Shown here: positions 10,621 to 19,305 of the stretch, in pieces | Position numbering within the stretch: position 1 is the stretch's first letter | Layout of the letters: the number at the start of each line of letters is the position of its first letter | Assembly: GCF_000171235.2 (NCBI RefSeq) | Contig: NZ_ABEA03000104.1 | Span: forward strand, 35,001 to 99,000 | Direction: 5' to 3' | Source of the DNA: Geminisphaera colitermitum TAV2 | GTDB lineage: Bacteria > Verrucomicrobiota > Verrucomicrobiia > Opitutales > Opitutaceae | DNA: 64,000 nt | The notes under the pieces: generated by a model | What the model saw: the letters and a program-made list of their open reading frames with translations, nothing else | Told to the model about the DNA's origin: nothing | The model's database searches: none | Program-made: the position numbers and the translations under genes

Positions 10621-10731
10621 TTAACCACTAATGCACACTAATGGACACTAATGAGGGGGTAGTGTATCCTTAATTAGAATACGGTTTCCCTGTCTGATTA
10701 TTAGTGTCCATTAGTGTGCATTAGTGGTTAA
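10621..10731. repeat. perfect 32-bp inverted repeat with internal direct repeats
   Basis: The arms at 10621-10652 and 10700-10731 are exact reverse complements, 47 bases apart. Each arm holds three spaced copies of an ACTAAT unit (CACTAATGCACACTAATG...). It begins six bases after the folE2 stop codon, so the transcript could fold into a long hairpin and end there. It resembles a small intergenic repeat element, and no second copy was seen in this window. Confidence 0.85.
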
Positions 10732-10828
10732 AGCTCCGGTCTGAACTCTGTGCCTCTGTGTCTCAGTGGTGAACGGATCGGAAAAAAATCACCTCGCGTC
10801 CGCAGGGCGGGATGGTCGGTAGTGATCC

Positions 10829-12184
10829 ATGCCGTTTTCCAAACTCGGACTTCCTTCCAGCCTCGTTCGTGGCGTGCAAGCCATGGGCTACGTCGATCCC
10901 ACGCCGGTCCAGCTTCGCGCCATTCCCGTGGTGCTCGCCGGACGCGATCTGGTGGCCTCGGCGCAAACCGGCACGGGCAAAACCGCCGCATTCGCGCTGC
11001 CCGTGCTCGCGCGTCTCGGCGGACACCGACCCGGCGGACCACGCGTGCTCGTGCTCGAACCGACGCGTGAACTGGGCGCGCAAGTGGAGACGGCGTTCCG
11101 CGATTTCGGACGTTTCACCGACGTGCGCAGCACGATCATCCACGGCGGCGTCGGCTACGGCAAACAACGCTCGGACCTGCGCGCCGGCACCGACATCGTG
11201 ATCGCAACCGTCGGTCGCCTCATGGACTTCATCAAGGAGAAGGAAATCCGACTCGATAGCGTGGAAGTGCTCATCCTCGACGAGGTGGACCGGATGCTCG
11301 ACATGGGCTTCATCAACGACGTGAAACGCATCGTGGGCCTGTGCCCAAAGCAACGGCAGACCTTGTTTTTCTCCGCCACGATCCCGCCTGAAATCGAGGA
11401 CGTGGCGCGCTTCGCGTTGCAAAACCCGGAACGCATCGAGATTGGCCGCGCACGCACGGTCAACGAGTCCGTCAAACACGCGATCTACCCGGTGACGTTT
11501 GAACAAAAATTCGACCTCTTGTGCGCCATCCTCGACAAGCTCGACTACGAGAGCGTGATCATTTTTTCGCGCACCAAACACGGGGCCGACCGCATTGCGC
11601 GCCGGCTTAAATCCAAAAAACACTCCGTGGCCGTGCTCCACGCCAACCGTTCCCAAAACCAACGCGTCGAGGCGTTGGAGGGTTTTAAAAATGGGCGTTA
11701 CGAAGTCATGGTGGCGACCGACATCGCGGCGCGCGGCATCGACGTCGCGGGCGTGTCACATGTTATCAACTACGACGTTCCCGAAAACCCCGAGGACTAC
11801 GTGCATCGCATCGGTCGCACGGGACGCGCAATGGCGGTGGGCGACGCGTTCATGCTCGTGACGCCCGACGAGGCGGGCGACGTGCACGACATCCAGCGTT
11901 TCATCGGGGCGAAGATTCCGTTCCAAACGCTCGACGGTTTCCCGTATTCCGACGGCGGACGCCCGCCTCGCGTTGACACGAGTCGTCCGATGAAAAACCC
12001 GCGTCGTCGTGGCGGCGGCGGTGGCAATAGCGGCGGCGGTGGTGGTGGCGGTCGCCCCGGCGGGGGGGGGGGAGGGGCCGGACGTTCAGGACGTCCCGGT
12101 GGCAGTCGTGTGGGCGGCGCACAAGGCGCAGGCGGCAACCGCAAACCGCGCAACGAAAACAAATTCGAGCCAAGGCGACGCTAA
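10829..12184 (+). CDS. rhlE: DEAD-box RNA helicase, RhlE-like
   Basis: The 451-residue ATP-dependent RNA helicase has all core motifs: Q motif (DPTPVQLRAIP), motif I AQTGTGKT, Ia PTRELG, II DEVD (the less common form of DEAD), III SAT, and VI HRIGRTGR. It probably acts in ribosome assembly or RNA decay. The tail after about residue 380 is Arg/Gly-rich and low in complexity. A G11 tract (12062-12072) falls in it, where a frame change would only alter the tail. It stands alone after the folE2 repeat. Confidence 0.92.
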   Translation: MPFSKLGLPSSLVRGVQAMGYVDPTPVQLRAIPVVLAGRDLVASAQTGTGKTAAFALPVLARLGGHRPGGPRVLVLEPTRELGAQVETAFRDFGRFTDVRSTIIHGGVGYGKQRSDLRAGTDIVIATVGRLMDFIKEKEIRLDSVEVLILDEVDRMLDMGFINDVKRIVGLCPKQRQTLFFSATIPPEIEDVARFALQNPERIEIGRARTVNESVKHAIYPVTFEQKFDLLCAILDKLDYESVIIFSRTKHGADRIARRLKSKKHSVAVLHANRSQNQRVEALEGFKNGRYEVMVATDIAARGIDVAGVSHVINYDVPENPEDYVHRIGRTGRAMAVGDAFMLVTPDEAGDVHDIQRFIGAKIPFQTLDGFPYSDGGRPPRVDTSRPMKNPRRRGGGGGNSGGGGGGGRPGGGGGGAGRSGRPGGSRVGGAQGAGGNRKPRNENKFEPRRR

Positions 12185-12194
12185 TTTTAATTTT

Positions 12195-12221
12195 TTATCA
12201 TGCTGAAAATAAGCATGATAA
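12195..12221. terminator. hairpin after the helicase gene, possible terminator
   Basis: TTATCATGCT and AGCATGATAA form a perfect 10-bp stem with a 7-base loop, 10 bases after the stop codon. No T run follows on the plus strand, so it may act as an RNA 3'-end stabiliser rather than a classical terminator. Confidence 0.4.
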
Positions 12222-12302
12222 CATGCTGGTTAACTTAATATCTCCGATTTCGATTAACTAGCGACTTGAAAGCCGTCCTATTGTTTGCCAACGGTGGCGG
12301 CC

Positions 12303-14493
12303 ATGTCGTCTCTCACGATTGAAGTTGCAGAATCCGAATCCAAACGTGGCGCGGGCGTCCCGCCCGCAATCTGTTCCGAAGCGGGCGGGCCGCCCGCGCC
12401 ACACGTAGGGGCTTCGCTTGCGAAGCCCGCGTATGCAGGAGACGGCATCAAATGGCGTGCGCGGGCGTCGCAAGCGACGCCCCTACAGCGGGCGAGACGC
12501 CCGCGCCATAGCAGACACGCTACGCGCGCTACCGCGCGATTGGGATTTCGGGCATTGTTGGCAATGTTGCCATCCATGGCCGCTGCCACCGCCGCCGCGG
12601 CTGATGCGCTCCCGACGGCCACGGACTCCGAACAACTGACCTTGCCCGAACTGGTGGTGTATTCGCCTCGCGTAGCCAATCAGGAGTCCACGGATTCCTT
12701 TGCGATGCCGGTGACGGCGCTGCGTTATGAGCCGCTCGTGGACGTGCAGGCGCGCAGCGCGAGCGAGGCGCAGGCGGATGTGTCGATTCGCGGCGGCACC
12801 TTCGAAAACACCGGATTCAGCATCGGCGCCGTGCCGATCTATGATCCGCAGACGGGACATTATCTTTTCTCCGAACAACCGGTGGCTCCCGCGCTGCTCG
12901 GCGCACCGCAAGTGCGCACGGGCGCGGACAACGCCATCTCTGGCTGGAACGCCACTGCGGGCAGCGTCGCCTACGGATGGCAACGGGTGCAAACGGGCGG
13001 CTTCGCGTCGGTCGGCACGGGCAACGACAGCCTGTTCAACGCTGACCTTTACAGCGGCTACGTGAGCGACGTGAAACTCGGCGGACGCACGCTCGCCGTC
13101 GATGCCTCGGCCTCGTGGTCGCAGGGCGACGGTGCGCTGGATTACAACGATCACGAATTCCAGCGTTACAATCTGCGTTTCCAACTTCAGGGCGACAACG
13201 CGCAAACCGATCTCTTCGCGGGCTGGCAAAAAAAGTTTTTCGGTCTGCAAAACCTCTACGCCGCGCCCTACAACCGCTACGAGACCGACCAACTGGAAAC
13301 CCTCCTCGTCGCGCTCAACCATCGCGTGATGCAGGGCGTGGACGGCGGTTGGTTTCAGGCCGGGGCCTACTACCGGCGCAATGTGGACGACTACACGTTT
13401 GACCGTCTCGCGCCACCTCCGGCCATCCCCTATCATCACGTGACCCAGGCGCTCGGCGCGGGTTTGGAGGGCAGCGTGCCAGTATTCGCCACCGCCGGCA
13501 CGGAGGGGGGGGGGGGGGGGGGGAGCCTCGACCGCTATTCGCTATCGTGCGGGCGTCGTGGCCGACGAGATCGACTCGGTGCGCCTGAGCAAGACAGGCG
13601 ACGGCCTCGGCGATGGCCGTTTCGATCACCGCACGCAGGTCTATGCGGGTCTGTTTGCCGACCAGACGTTCGTGCTCGCGGGCGGGCACCAGATCGTAGC
13701 CACCGCCGGCGCCAATTACGACGACAGCAACCGCGACGGCTCCGCCGTGTCGCCTGTCGCCGAGCTGGCATGGGTGCGCAAACCGTCTGGTAACGAAAAT
13801 CCAACGACAGATGGTGTGCGGCGCGTTTACGTGTCCTATGCGGAATCCACGCAACTGCCCACCTACACGGCGCTCAACTCCTCGCCGACGAGCGGATTGT
13901 TTCGTGGTGACCGCGATTTGGGCCGTTCCAAGGCGCAAAACATCGAACTCGGCGCACTGGCCAGCGTGGCGCGCTGGGACGTGCAGGCGGCGGTGTTTTA
14001 CCGTCACGACGACGATTTGGTGGACTGGTATTACGATCCCGCCAACCCATCCGCCGCGCGCATTCCGGTTGCGGGCAGCCTGGACACGACAGGCGTGGAG
14101 TTGGTGGCGCGTCGCAGCTTTGAGTGGTTGGATTTGGTTTTTGGATACACATGGCTGCACAAAAATGAGGATTATCTGCCGTCTGGCGCGGCGAGTTTTT
14201 ATGCTTACAACTTTGCCGAACATCGCCTGACAGCAGCCCTCGTGCTGCGTCCCGGCGCGGGCATCGAGTTGCGCATGGACAACGAACTGCGCCTCCAGGC
14301 CGACAACCCCCTGCGCAGCAGCGGCGACGATGTGATTTTGAGTTCACTTGGCGTGTATTACCGCGTGCCTGGCATCCGAGGCCTCACGCTCTCCGTGCAG
14401 GTGGATAATCTCTGGAACACCTATTTCGAGGAAGTCCCGCTTGTCCCCGGCGCTCCCCGCACCTGGTCGGCAGGCGTGACTTATGCGTGGTAA
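12303..14493 (+). CDS. TonB-dependent outer-membrane receptor, frame interrupted at a G19 tract
   Basis: Two frames together make a receptor of roughly 650-730 residues. Frame one gives the signal peptide (ALLAMLPSMAAATAAAADA), a TonB-box-like start (LPELVVYSPR), the plug (ADVSIRGGTFENTGFSIG) and early barrel strands. From about 13525 the coding sense continues in another frame (RYRAGVVADEIDSV) through FAEHRLTA to a C-terminal aromatic residue. The switch falls exactly on G19 at 13505-13523. Taken literally the gene is off: frame one ends at 13793 with out-of-frame residues. Start choice is open. The ATG at 12303 would place repeat-derived residues before the signal peptide, whereas a TTG at 12540 gives a normal one. 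Ligand unknown; iron chelate, vitamin or glycan are the family options. Confidence 0.8.
12346..12518. repeat. GTGGCGCGGGCGTCCC palindrome cluster inside a reading frame
   Basis: The arms GTGGCGCGGGCGTCCCGCCC and GGGCGGGCCGCCCGCGCCAC are followed by GTAGGGGCTTCGCTTGCGAAG and CTTCG-type palindromes and a closing GGCGAGACGCCCGCGCC. The same units occur at 17843, 22999, 37339 and 43590. Here they are open in the frame of the TonB receptor, upstream of its signal peptide. Confidence 0.85.
13505..13523. repeat. G19 tract at the frame break of the TonB receptor
   Basis: Nineteen G, continued as A-G-CC. Coding sense lies in one frame before the tract and in another after it. This is what slipped-strand phase variation in the OFF state, or a miscalled homopolymer, would look like. 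Confidence 0.92.
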
Positions 14494-14592
14494 GATTTGT
14501 ATGTGCCCACTTTGTAACTGATGTTACGCAGTGCCGGAAGGAGCGGCGGGACGCTCGCTGCTCCGTCAAGGCAGCCGCGTAATATCAGTTTC

Positions 14593-14761
14593 TAGAGCAT
14601 TTTCGGTTTATTTTGTCTCACGCGGAGGCGCGGAGAACGCAGAGGAAGGGAAATGCAATATTTTTAATTTACTTATAATTAGTAATATGGGTTTTCTCTG
14701 CGTCTCTTTGTCTCTGCGTGATCTCTTAAATCTTGCGACAAATTGAACCGACAATGCTCTA
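14593..14761. repeat. second TIR element family (TAGAGCATTNTCGGTT ends)
   Basis: The left end TAGAGCATTTTCGGTTTATT and the reverse complement of the right end, TAGAGCATTGTCGGTTCAAT, match at most positions. The interior holds inverted segments of the type ACGCGGAGGCGCGGAGAACG and CTGCGTCTCTTTGTCTCTGC. It shares a TA dinucleotide with the 180-bp element that follows, so the two are inserted head to tail. No gene is seen between the TonB receptor and this element. Confidence 0.75.
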
Positions 14762-14939
14762 GAGCAGTTTCATGTAAGCTGTAGGCATTTGATACCTGGT
14801 AGGGAGGCCTCTCCGAGGCCTCCGCCGTGCGTAGTGTGAGGATGCGAAATTCATAGGTAGATGGAGTGTGGTTTCGGAGGCCTCGGAGAGGCCTCCCTAC
14901 CGTTAAGGCGACGGCTACAACTCAACTGAGAACGCTCTA
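14760..14939. repeat. 180-bp TIR element (MITE-like), copy B
   Basis: It starts TAGAGCAGTTTCATGTAAGC and ends with GAGAACGCTCTA, the imperfect inverse. The core arms are GGTAGGGAGGCCTCTCCGAG and CTCGGAGAGGCCTCCCTACC. It is the same length as copies C and D. It contains no open reading frame of note and so would move only with a helper transposase. Confidence 0.88.
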
Positions 14940-14998
14940 AGAAGTGCTGCTATTTTAACGTGGGCATTATGATGATTTCTTCTTTTTTAGGGGGGGAT

Positions 14999-15274
14999 TC
15001 AACCCTTGATGCCATTTTCAGTAGAACGAGCTTTGGCTTTAATATAATAAGATCGTCCAAAATATATACTCCCAATCAGAACGATGAATGAGCTGGCAAC
15101 AAATGAGATACAGAGCCATGAGGGAATGGAATTTTTGCTGTCGAGAACAAACATTATGAAAATGCTTATCAGGAAATGAATGATAAAACAGAGCAGAATA
15201 CCTGTGTAAAATAGTCCTATGCCTATTCCGATTGCCGTTAGTAGTTCGTATTTGAAATCAGTGTTTTGATGCAT
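14999..15274 (-). CDS. small hypothetical membrane protein
   Basis: The product has 91 residues with three likely membrane helices: around residues 11-30 (LLTAIGIGIGLFYTGILLCF), 31-45 continuing as IIHFLISIFIMFV, and 54-72 (WLCISFVASSFIVLIGSIYF). A basic tail follows. No family is recognised. The local sequence is clearly richer in A+T than the surroundings, as is the next small gene, which suggests a transferred segment. The call rests on the frame and the hydrophobic pattern only. Confidence 0.45.
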   Translation of the reverse strand: MHQNTDFKYELLTAIGIGIGLFYTGILLCFIIHFLISIFIMFVLDSKNSIPSWLCISFVASSFIVLIGSIYFGRSYYIKAKARSTENGIKG

Positions 15275-15377
15275 CTTTAACGTTTTTGGCTAACAGTGGT
15301 ATTGTGCCTTGCCGAGTAAGGGGTTTGACTCACGGCTGTCTGATTTGAACCCATTGATTTCCAGTTGGATGGCTGTA

Positions 15378-15674
15378 TCAAGTTTTTCGGGCACTTGTAA
15401 TCACTGTTACGGAGTCGAGCATGTTCTTTTTCAAATCGTTGCCGATCCCGTTTTTTGACGATCCAGCAAGGGAATCCTTTGTCGCGTCGGAAGGAGGAGG
15501 TTTGGCAGGGGAAACAGCAGGGGGAGCGGGCAAGAATTTCTTAAGCAGCAAGAGTAATTCTTTTTCCCGATGTGCGGCATCTTTCACGTAGGGCGACAAT
15601 TTGGGGTTTGGGGACATGCGAACCCGGCGCACCCAACGTAGTTCCATTTCGTAAAAACTTTGCGCATTTTGCAT
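15378..15674 (-). CDS. small hypothetical protein
   Basis: The predicted protein has 98 residues. It has an N-terminal helical part with charged residues (DAAHREKELLLLLKKF), a proline-rich middle (PAPPAVSPAKPPPS) and a polar tail. No signal peptide, membrane helix or known motif is seen. It diverges from the HTH gene at 15741, with about 65 bases between them, and could share its promoter region. Function not recognised. Confidence 0.4.
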   Translation of the reverse strand: MQNAQSFYEMELRWVRRVRMSPNPKLSPYVKDAAHREKELLLLLKKFLPAPPAVSPAKPPPSDATKDSLAGSSKNGIGNDLKKNMLDSVTVITSARKT

Positions 15675-15740
15675 AATTCATTTTGAGCCATGTTTCTTAA
15701 CGAGAATCAAGCGTTTATTGCAATTGAATCATGATGCAAC

Positions 15741-16199
15741 ATGAGTCACGGCATGAGCCACCTCTCCGTTGCATTGAAAAAGCTTACCAAGGGACGTCGC
15801 CAGCAGGACATTGCTGATATGGTTGGGATGCCGCGAAGCACCGTTAATCAATACGCGCGAGGCACTCGAAGAGTTGCGGTTGAGGTGCTGGAACAGCTTT
15901 TAAAGGCGTTTAGCGAGCCGGAGCAGCGGGTAATAGTGAAGGCATATTTGAACGACGAGACGCCAGCGTCGTGGTTTGGACGAGTGCGTATCGATTTCAA
16001 GGATACTGGCAGGGCCAAGGCAGGCGCGGGCGGCGCGGTTTCAGACTCGCTGGCGCTCGTTGCAACCCTGAACAACCAGACGTTGCCTGCCACCGACGAC
16101 AAGGCTCTCTCTGCCGCGCTTGCCACGCTCATCACCCGTGCTCGTGAAAACAACGACGTGCGCCAAGTCATCCTCGACCTCGCCGCCATCGTGCAGTGA
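15741..16199 (+). CDS. small HTH (XRE-like) DNA-binding protein
   Basis: The protein has 152 residues. Residues 8-45 form a helix-turn-helix of the XRE or sigma-70-like kind (RRQQDIADMVGMPRSTVNQYARG). The remaining residues are helical and unassigned. It is followed by a toxin-antitoxin pair 25-40 bases downstream in the same direction, so it could be part of that module or regulate it. The ATG at 15741 is followed by a second Met four codons later, which may be the real start. Confidence 0.65.
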   Translation: MSHGMSHLSVALKKLTKGRRQQDIADMVGMPRSTVNQYARGTRRVAVEVLEQLLKAFSEPEQRVIVKAYLNDETPASWFGRVRIDFKDTGRAKAGAGGAVSDSLALVATLNNQTLPATDDKALSAALATLITRARENNDVRQVILDLAAIVQ

Positions 16200-16224
16200 G
16201 TGAGCTTGCCAGCAGGTTGGCGCG

Positions 16225-16446
16225 ATGCCATGTTCCACCACCATGTCCGCCGCCACCAAATATCAGAGTTCCAAACAATCAACGGCTTCACGCCGACCTC
16301 TGCACAAGACCGCTATCCAGCAACGCCTTGATCTGATCGAGTTGGCGACGGTTAGCTCCGTGCGCGCCTTGCAAATGGATATTGAGGGAGACGAGGGCAT
16401 CGCCTCCTCCAGCGTTTTGCGAAGAGCTCGCCGCGCCTTGCAATGA
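16225..16446 (+). CDS. putative antitoxin of a RelE/ParE pair
   Basis: The product has 73 residues (67 if the ATG at 16243 is used). It is polar and helical, and its last codons overlap the toxin ATG by four bases (ATGA), the usual coupling in toxin-antitoxin operons. The sequence itself has no motif that I recognise, so the role is inferred from position and size. A C-terminal R-R-A-R-R-A-L-Q tail may bind the toxin. Confidence 0.55.
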   Translation: MPCSTTMSAATKYQSSKQSTASRRPLHKTAIQQRLDLIELATVSSVRALQMDIEGDEGIASSSVLRRARRALQ

Positions 16447-16730
16447 AAGTCTCCTTTAACCGACTGGCCTCCGAGGAGCTGATTGCAGCAGCCCGGTGGT
16501 TTCAACGAAAGGCTGGTTTGGGGGCGGCGTTTTTAGCGGAATACGAAGAGTGGGAGCAACAGATTCGACAGTTTCCTGAATCGTGCCCCGAAATTGCGCC
16601 GGCTATCCGTTTGGGCTACCTCAAACGCTTCAAATACCACGTCACTTACACGCAGCGAGAGGAGAGCATTCGCATCCTCTACGTACGTCATGCAAAACAG
16701 GTGCCGCTTACCCGTTGGCCGCGTCGGTGA
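16443..16730 (+). CDS. RelE/ParE-family toxin
   Basis: The 95-residue protein has the family pattern: an N-terminal strand (MKVSFNRLASEELIAAARWF), two helices with a G-L-G-A-A-F linker, RLGYLKRFKYHVTY in the central sheet, and a C-terminal strand ending in RILYVRHAKQVPLTRW. ParE members poison gyrase and RelE members cut mRNA on the ribosome; this one looks closer to the ParE-like plasmid stabilisation group. It overlaps the antitoxin gene by four bases. Confidence 0.82.
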   Translation: MKVSFNRLASEELIAAARWFQRKAGLGAAFLAEYEEWEQQIRQFPESCPEIAPAIRLGYLKRFKYHVTYTQREESIRILYVRHAKQVPLTRWPRR

Positions 16731-16775
16731 GACATTGATGGATAATTTACCACGGGACTTTGGCATGTTCACATC

Positions 16776-17174
16776 ATGATTCTCTATCTCCTCATTGCAC
16801 TTGGCAGCGGACTGGGCGGCATGGCGCGGTTTGCGCTTACCGGATTCGTGAACCAAAGCACGGGCGGCGGAGCGTTTCCGTGGGGCACGATCGCCGTCAA
16901 TGTCATCGGGTCCTTTATTATTGGATTTTTTGCAACGCTGACGGCCCCAGACGGACGCACGCCGGTGGGCGTGAACGGACGGCAGTTTTTCATGACGGGC
17001 GTGTTGGGCGGTTTCACGACGTTTTCCTCGTTCAGCCTGCAAACGCTGACGCTGGCCCAAGAGGGCGAATTACTCCGGGCCGGAGGCAATGTGTTGGGGA
17101 GCGTGGCGCTCTGCCTCGTGGCGGTGTGGCTGGGGCATCTCACGGCGCTTGCGCTCAATCCGGCGAAATCGTGA
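16776..17174 (+). CDS. crcB: fluoride channel Fluc/CrcB
   Basis: The 132-residue inner-membrane protein has four hydrophobic segments and the family signatures GGMARFALTG, WGTIAVNVIGSF (the pore-lining Asn) and GGFTTFSSFSLQ (the Phe box). It works as a dual-topology dimer that lets fluoride leave the cell. The upstream gap is only 45 bases and shows no fluoride riboswitch. The next gene, thrH, follows closely and is probably cotranscribed. Confidence 0.95.
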   Translation: MILYLLIALGSGLGGMARFALTGFVNQSTGGGAFPWGTIAVNVIGSFIIGFFATLTAPDGRTPVGVNGRQFFMTGVLGGFTTFSSFSLQTLTLAQEGELLRAGGNVLGSVALCLVAVWLGHLTALALNPAKS

Positions 17175-17220
17175 GGGGCTGCGCTCGACAGCGGAAAAAA
17201 ACTCAGAACACTCCCGGCGC

Positions 17221-17829
17221 GTGAAACAAGCGATTGTCACCTTGGACATGGAAGGCGTGCTCGTGCCGGAAATCTGGATTGCCGTGGCTGAAAAGACCGG
17301 CATCGCCGAACTGCGGCGTACCACGCGGGACGAACCCGACTACGACAAACTCATGCAAGGCCGCCTCGCCATCCTCGACCGGCACGGGCTCAAACTGGCC
17401 GATATCCAGGCCGTCATTGGCACGCTCAACCCGTTGCCGGGAGCCCGCGAGTTTTTGGACGAACTGCGCTCCATCACGCAGCTTATCATCCTGTCCGATA
17501 CGTTTGAACAGTTTGCCCAACCCCTCATGCGCCAGCTCAACTGGCCCACGCTTTTTTGCCACCAACTCGTGATCGGCGACGATGATCGCATCACCAACTA
17601 TCAGCTTCGCATCCCCGATCAGAAGCGCAGGGCCGTGGAGGCGTTTCGTGCGATGAACTACCGGGTGATCGCAGGGGGCGATTCGTTCAACGACACGACC
17701 ATGCTCGCCGCCGCCGATGTGGGTTTCCTGTTTCACGCCCCGGCCAATGTCCGCGAGCAGTTCCCGCAGTTTCGGGCGTTTGACGACTACACGGATTTCC
17801 TCGCGGCGATCAAAGGGGCGTTGCGGTAA
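17221..17829 (+). CDS. thrH: bifunctional phosphoserine phosphatase / homoserine phosphotransferase
   Basis: The 202-residue HAD-family enzyme starts at a GTG at 17221; the open frame extends further up inside crcB. HAD motif I is LDMEGVLVPE (D-x-E form typical of ThrH), motif II is LSDTFEQF, and motif IV is GGDSFNDTTMLAAADVG. It moves phosphate from phosphoserine to homoserine or water, linking serine and threonine metabolism. It lies 46 bases after crcB. Confidence 0.88.
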   Translation: MKQAIVTLDMEGVLVPEIWIAVAEKTGIAELRRTTRDEPDYDKLMQGRLAILDRHGLKLADIQAVIGTLNPLPGAREFLDELRSITQLIILSDTFEQFAQPLMRQLNWPTLFCHQLVIGDDDRITNYQLRIPDQKRRAVEAFRAMNYRVIAGGDSFNDTTMLAAADVGFLFHAPANVREQFPQFRAFDDYTDFLAAIKGALR

Positions 17830-17842
17830 CGTGTCTCCTCCA

Positions 17843-17899
17843 GTGGCGCGGGCGTCCCGCCCGCTTTTTGTTTCGAAGCGGGCGGGACGCCCGCGCCAC
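17843..17899. repeat. GTGGCGCGGGCGTCCC palindrome, single copy
   Basis: A 22-base arm, GTGGCGCGGGCGTCCCGCCC plus GC, and its inverse enclose a 13-base loop. It lies 13 bases after the thrH stop and could end transcription. It belongs to the family also at 12346, 22999, 37339 and 43590. Confidence 0.88.
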
Positions 17900-17910
17900 G
17901 TCGACCACTT

Positions 17911-18027
17911 TGGAGTGCGGCGATTCATCGCCGCTTTGGACGATGCGATTTATCGCGTCGCCTTATGGCGGAGTAGGCGGGCCGTTAAAACAGCCCGTCA
18001 ATAGCGGCGATGAATCGCCGCACTCCA
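17911..18027. repeat. palindromic repeat (CGGCGATTCATCGCCG family), copy 2
   Basis: The outer arms TGGAGTGCGGCGATTCATCG and CGATGAATCGCCGCACTCCA enclose an inner GGGCCGTTAAAACAGCCC. It is related to 7817-7949 but has GGCGGAGTAGG where that copy has a G10 tract. Confidence 0.85.
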
Positions 18028-18062
18028 TAATTGCGAGCGGAACGCCCTGTGCCACGTCAGGA

Positions 18063-19250
18063 TCAGCGCACGCGTCCAAGGAAGGGGATGAACAACGCAA
18101 GAAGAGCGAAACCCACCACCACAAGCCCGAGCATGGCCATGGTACTGATTCGTCCCGTCAGTCGCAGGTAAATTAGAGCCGCAATTCCCAACCCGGCGGC
18201 AGCCAAGAGGATCAAGGGCGCGTAGTTCTCAAAGTGACGGCTATCGGAATAATTCCCCATGTTTTTGGTCTGCTGTGACCATGCCAGTTGTTCGGCTTCG
18301 GTCGGAAGGTATTCACCGATACGGGTGCCGGGAGGAAGAGCTTCGCGGATGTCGCTGGTTGTCCCTTTACCATCATAGCGGAGCAATTGATTAGCCCGGT
18401 CGTGCAAGTTTTTATACCAGGCAACGTTGCCGCCTGCGAATACGATATGCCCTCCCGATGAACCCCACGGGCTGTGCGCCGCCCACGTCCCGTCAGGTTG
18501 CAGTCCACGCGTCCAAGCGATGGGCGTAGTCGATGGCATGGTGGCCGTGATACCACCAAGCGGGACGGCTAAACTGAGCTTGGCGGACTGAAACGCTGGG
18601 TTGAGCGGCACCGGGTCTCCCGGCTTGAAATTATTACTCACGCGAAAGTCAGGCGAAAGAACCGTGGTGTAACCAAGGTTTCGCTCATCAATGCCAGCGA
18701 GCCAGACCGACGCATCGTTGAGTCCTCCGCCAGCGGCCAGTTGGCCGGCGTAGGCATGAAGATCGGCGGCGTCTGGCAATTTATCTTGGTTGTCGGTGGC
18801 ATAGATAAACGACGCTTGGCCGATTTGACGGATGTTGCTGGCGGCAGCGCTTCTCGCACTTGATTCGCGCACTTTGCCAACTGTCGGGATGAGCAGGGCG
18901 GCGATCATGACCAGGCAGGCGGCCATGGCTAGGGCGCTGGCGAGGGCGGGGAAAAGCGCGAAGCGTCGTGGGTGGTGCTTCGGTTCGGTGAGGCGGGCAA
19001 GGTTGGGCGCGGGACGCGGGAGGAGGATGGGCGGATCGACTTGCGGCAGGGGTTCAGAGGCAAGGGCATCCTCCAAGGCGGCGATAAATTCGTGGGTGCG
19101 GGCGACATCGTCCTGCACTTCGGGGTTGCGGGCGGTGTCGATCACGAAGTGCGCGGCTTCGACGTGCGGGAGGTCGCCGGAGGTGTAGGCGGTAAGGCGC
19201 GGGTCATCGGGCGTGGCGTCGGTCGGTGTGGTGCGCGGCAGCGTGGTCAT
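18063..19250 (-). CDS. membrane protein with pilin-like periplasmic domain, probable anti-sigma partner
   Basis: The protein has 395 residues from the ATG at 19250. It has a polar N-terminal part of about 115 residues, presumably cytoplasmic (HVEAAHFVIDTARNPEVQDD). One membrane helix follows (LAMAACLVMIAALLIPTVGK), then a domain very like the mature part of H-X9-DG pseudopilins (AAASNIRQIGQASFIYATDN, GGHIVFAGGNVAWYKN). Two more helices close the C-terminus. The sigma-factor gene lies 55 bases upstream in the same direction, the usual place for an anti-sigma factor. The pairing of such a domain with a sigma factor is the odd point. Confidence 0.6.
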   Translation of the reverse strand: MTTLPRTTPTDATPDDPRLTAYTSGDLPHVEAAHFVIDTARNPEVQDDVARTHEFIAALEDALASEPLPQVDPPILLPRPAPNLARLTEPKHHPRRFALFPALASALAMAACLVMIAALLIPTVGKVRESSARSAAASNIRQIGQASFIYATDNQDKLPDAADLHAYAGQLAAGGGLNDASVWLAGIDERNLGYTTVLSPDFRVSNNFKPGDPVPLNPAFQSAKLSLAVPLGGITATMPSTTPIAWTRGLQPDGTWAAHSPWGSSGGHIVFAGGNVAWYKNLHDRANQLLRYDGKGTTSDIREALPPGTRIGEYLPTEAEQLAWSQQTKNMGNYSDSRHFENYAPLILLAAAGLGIAALIYLRLTGRISTMAMLGLVVVGFALLALFIPFLGRVR

Positions 19251-19305
19251 GGCGTGATTGTTGTTTAGAGTTTCGAGTTCGAGGGGGGGGGGGAGGGGGC
19301 AGGAT

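Noticed and set aside
16731-16775. Possible fluoride riboswitch before crcB.
   Set aside because: The gap of 45 bases is too short and lacks the expected conserved loops.
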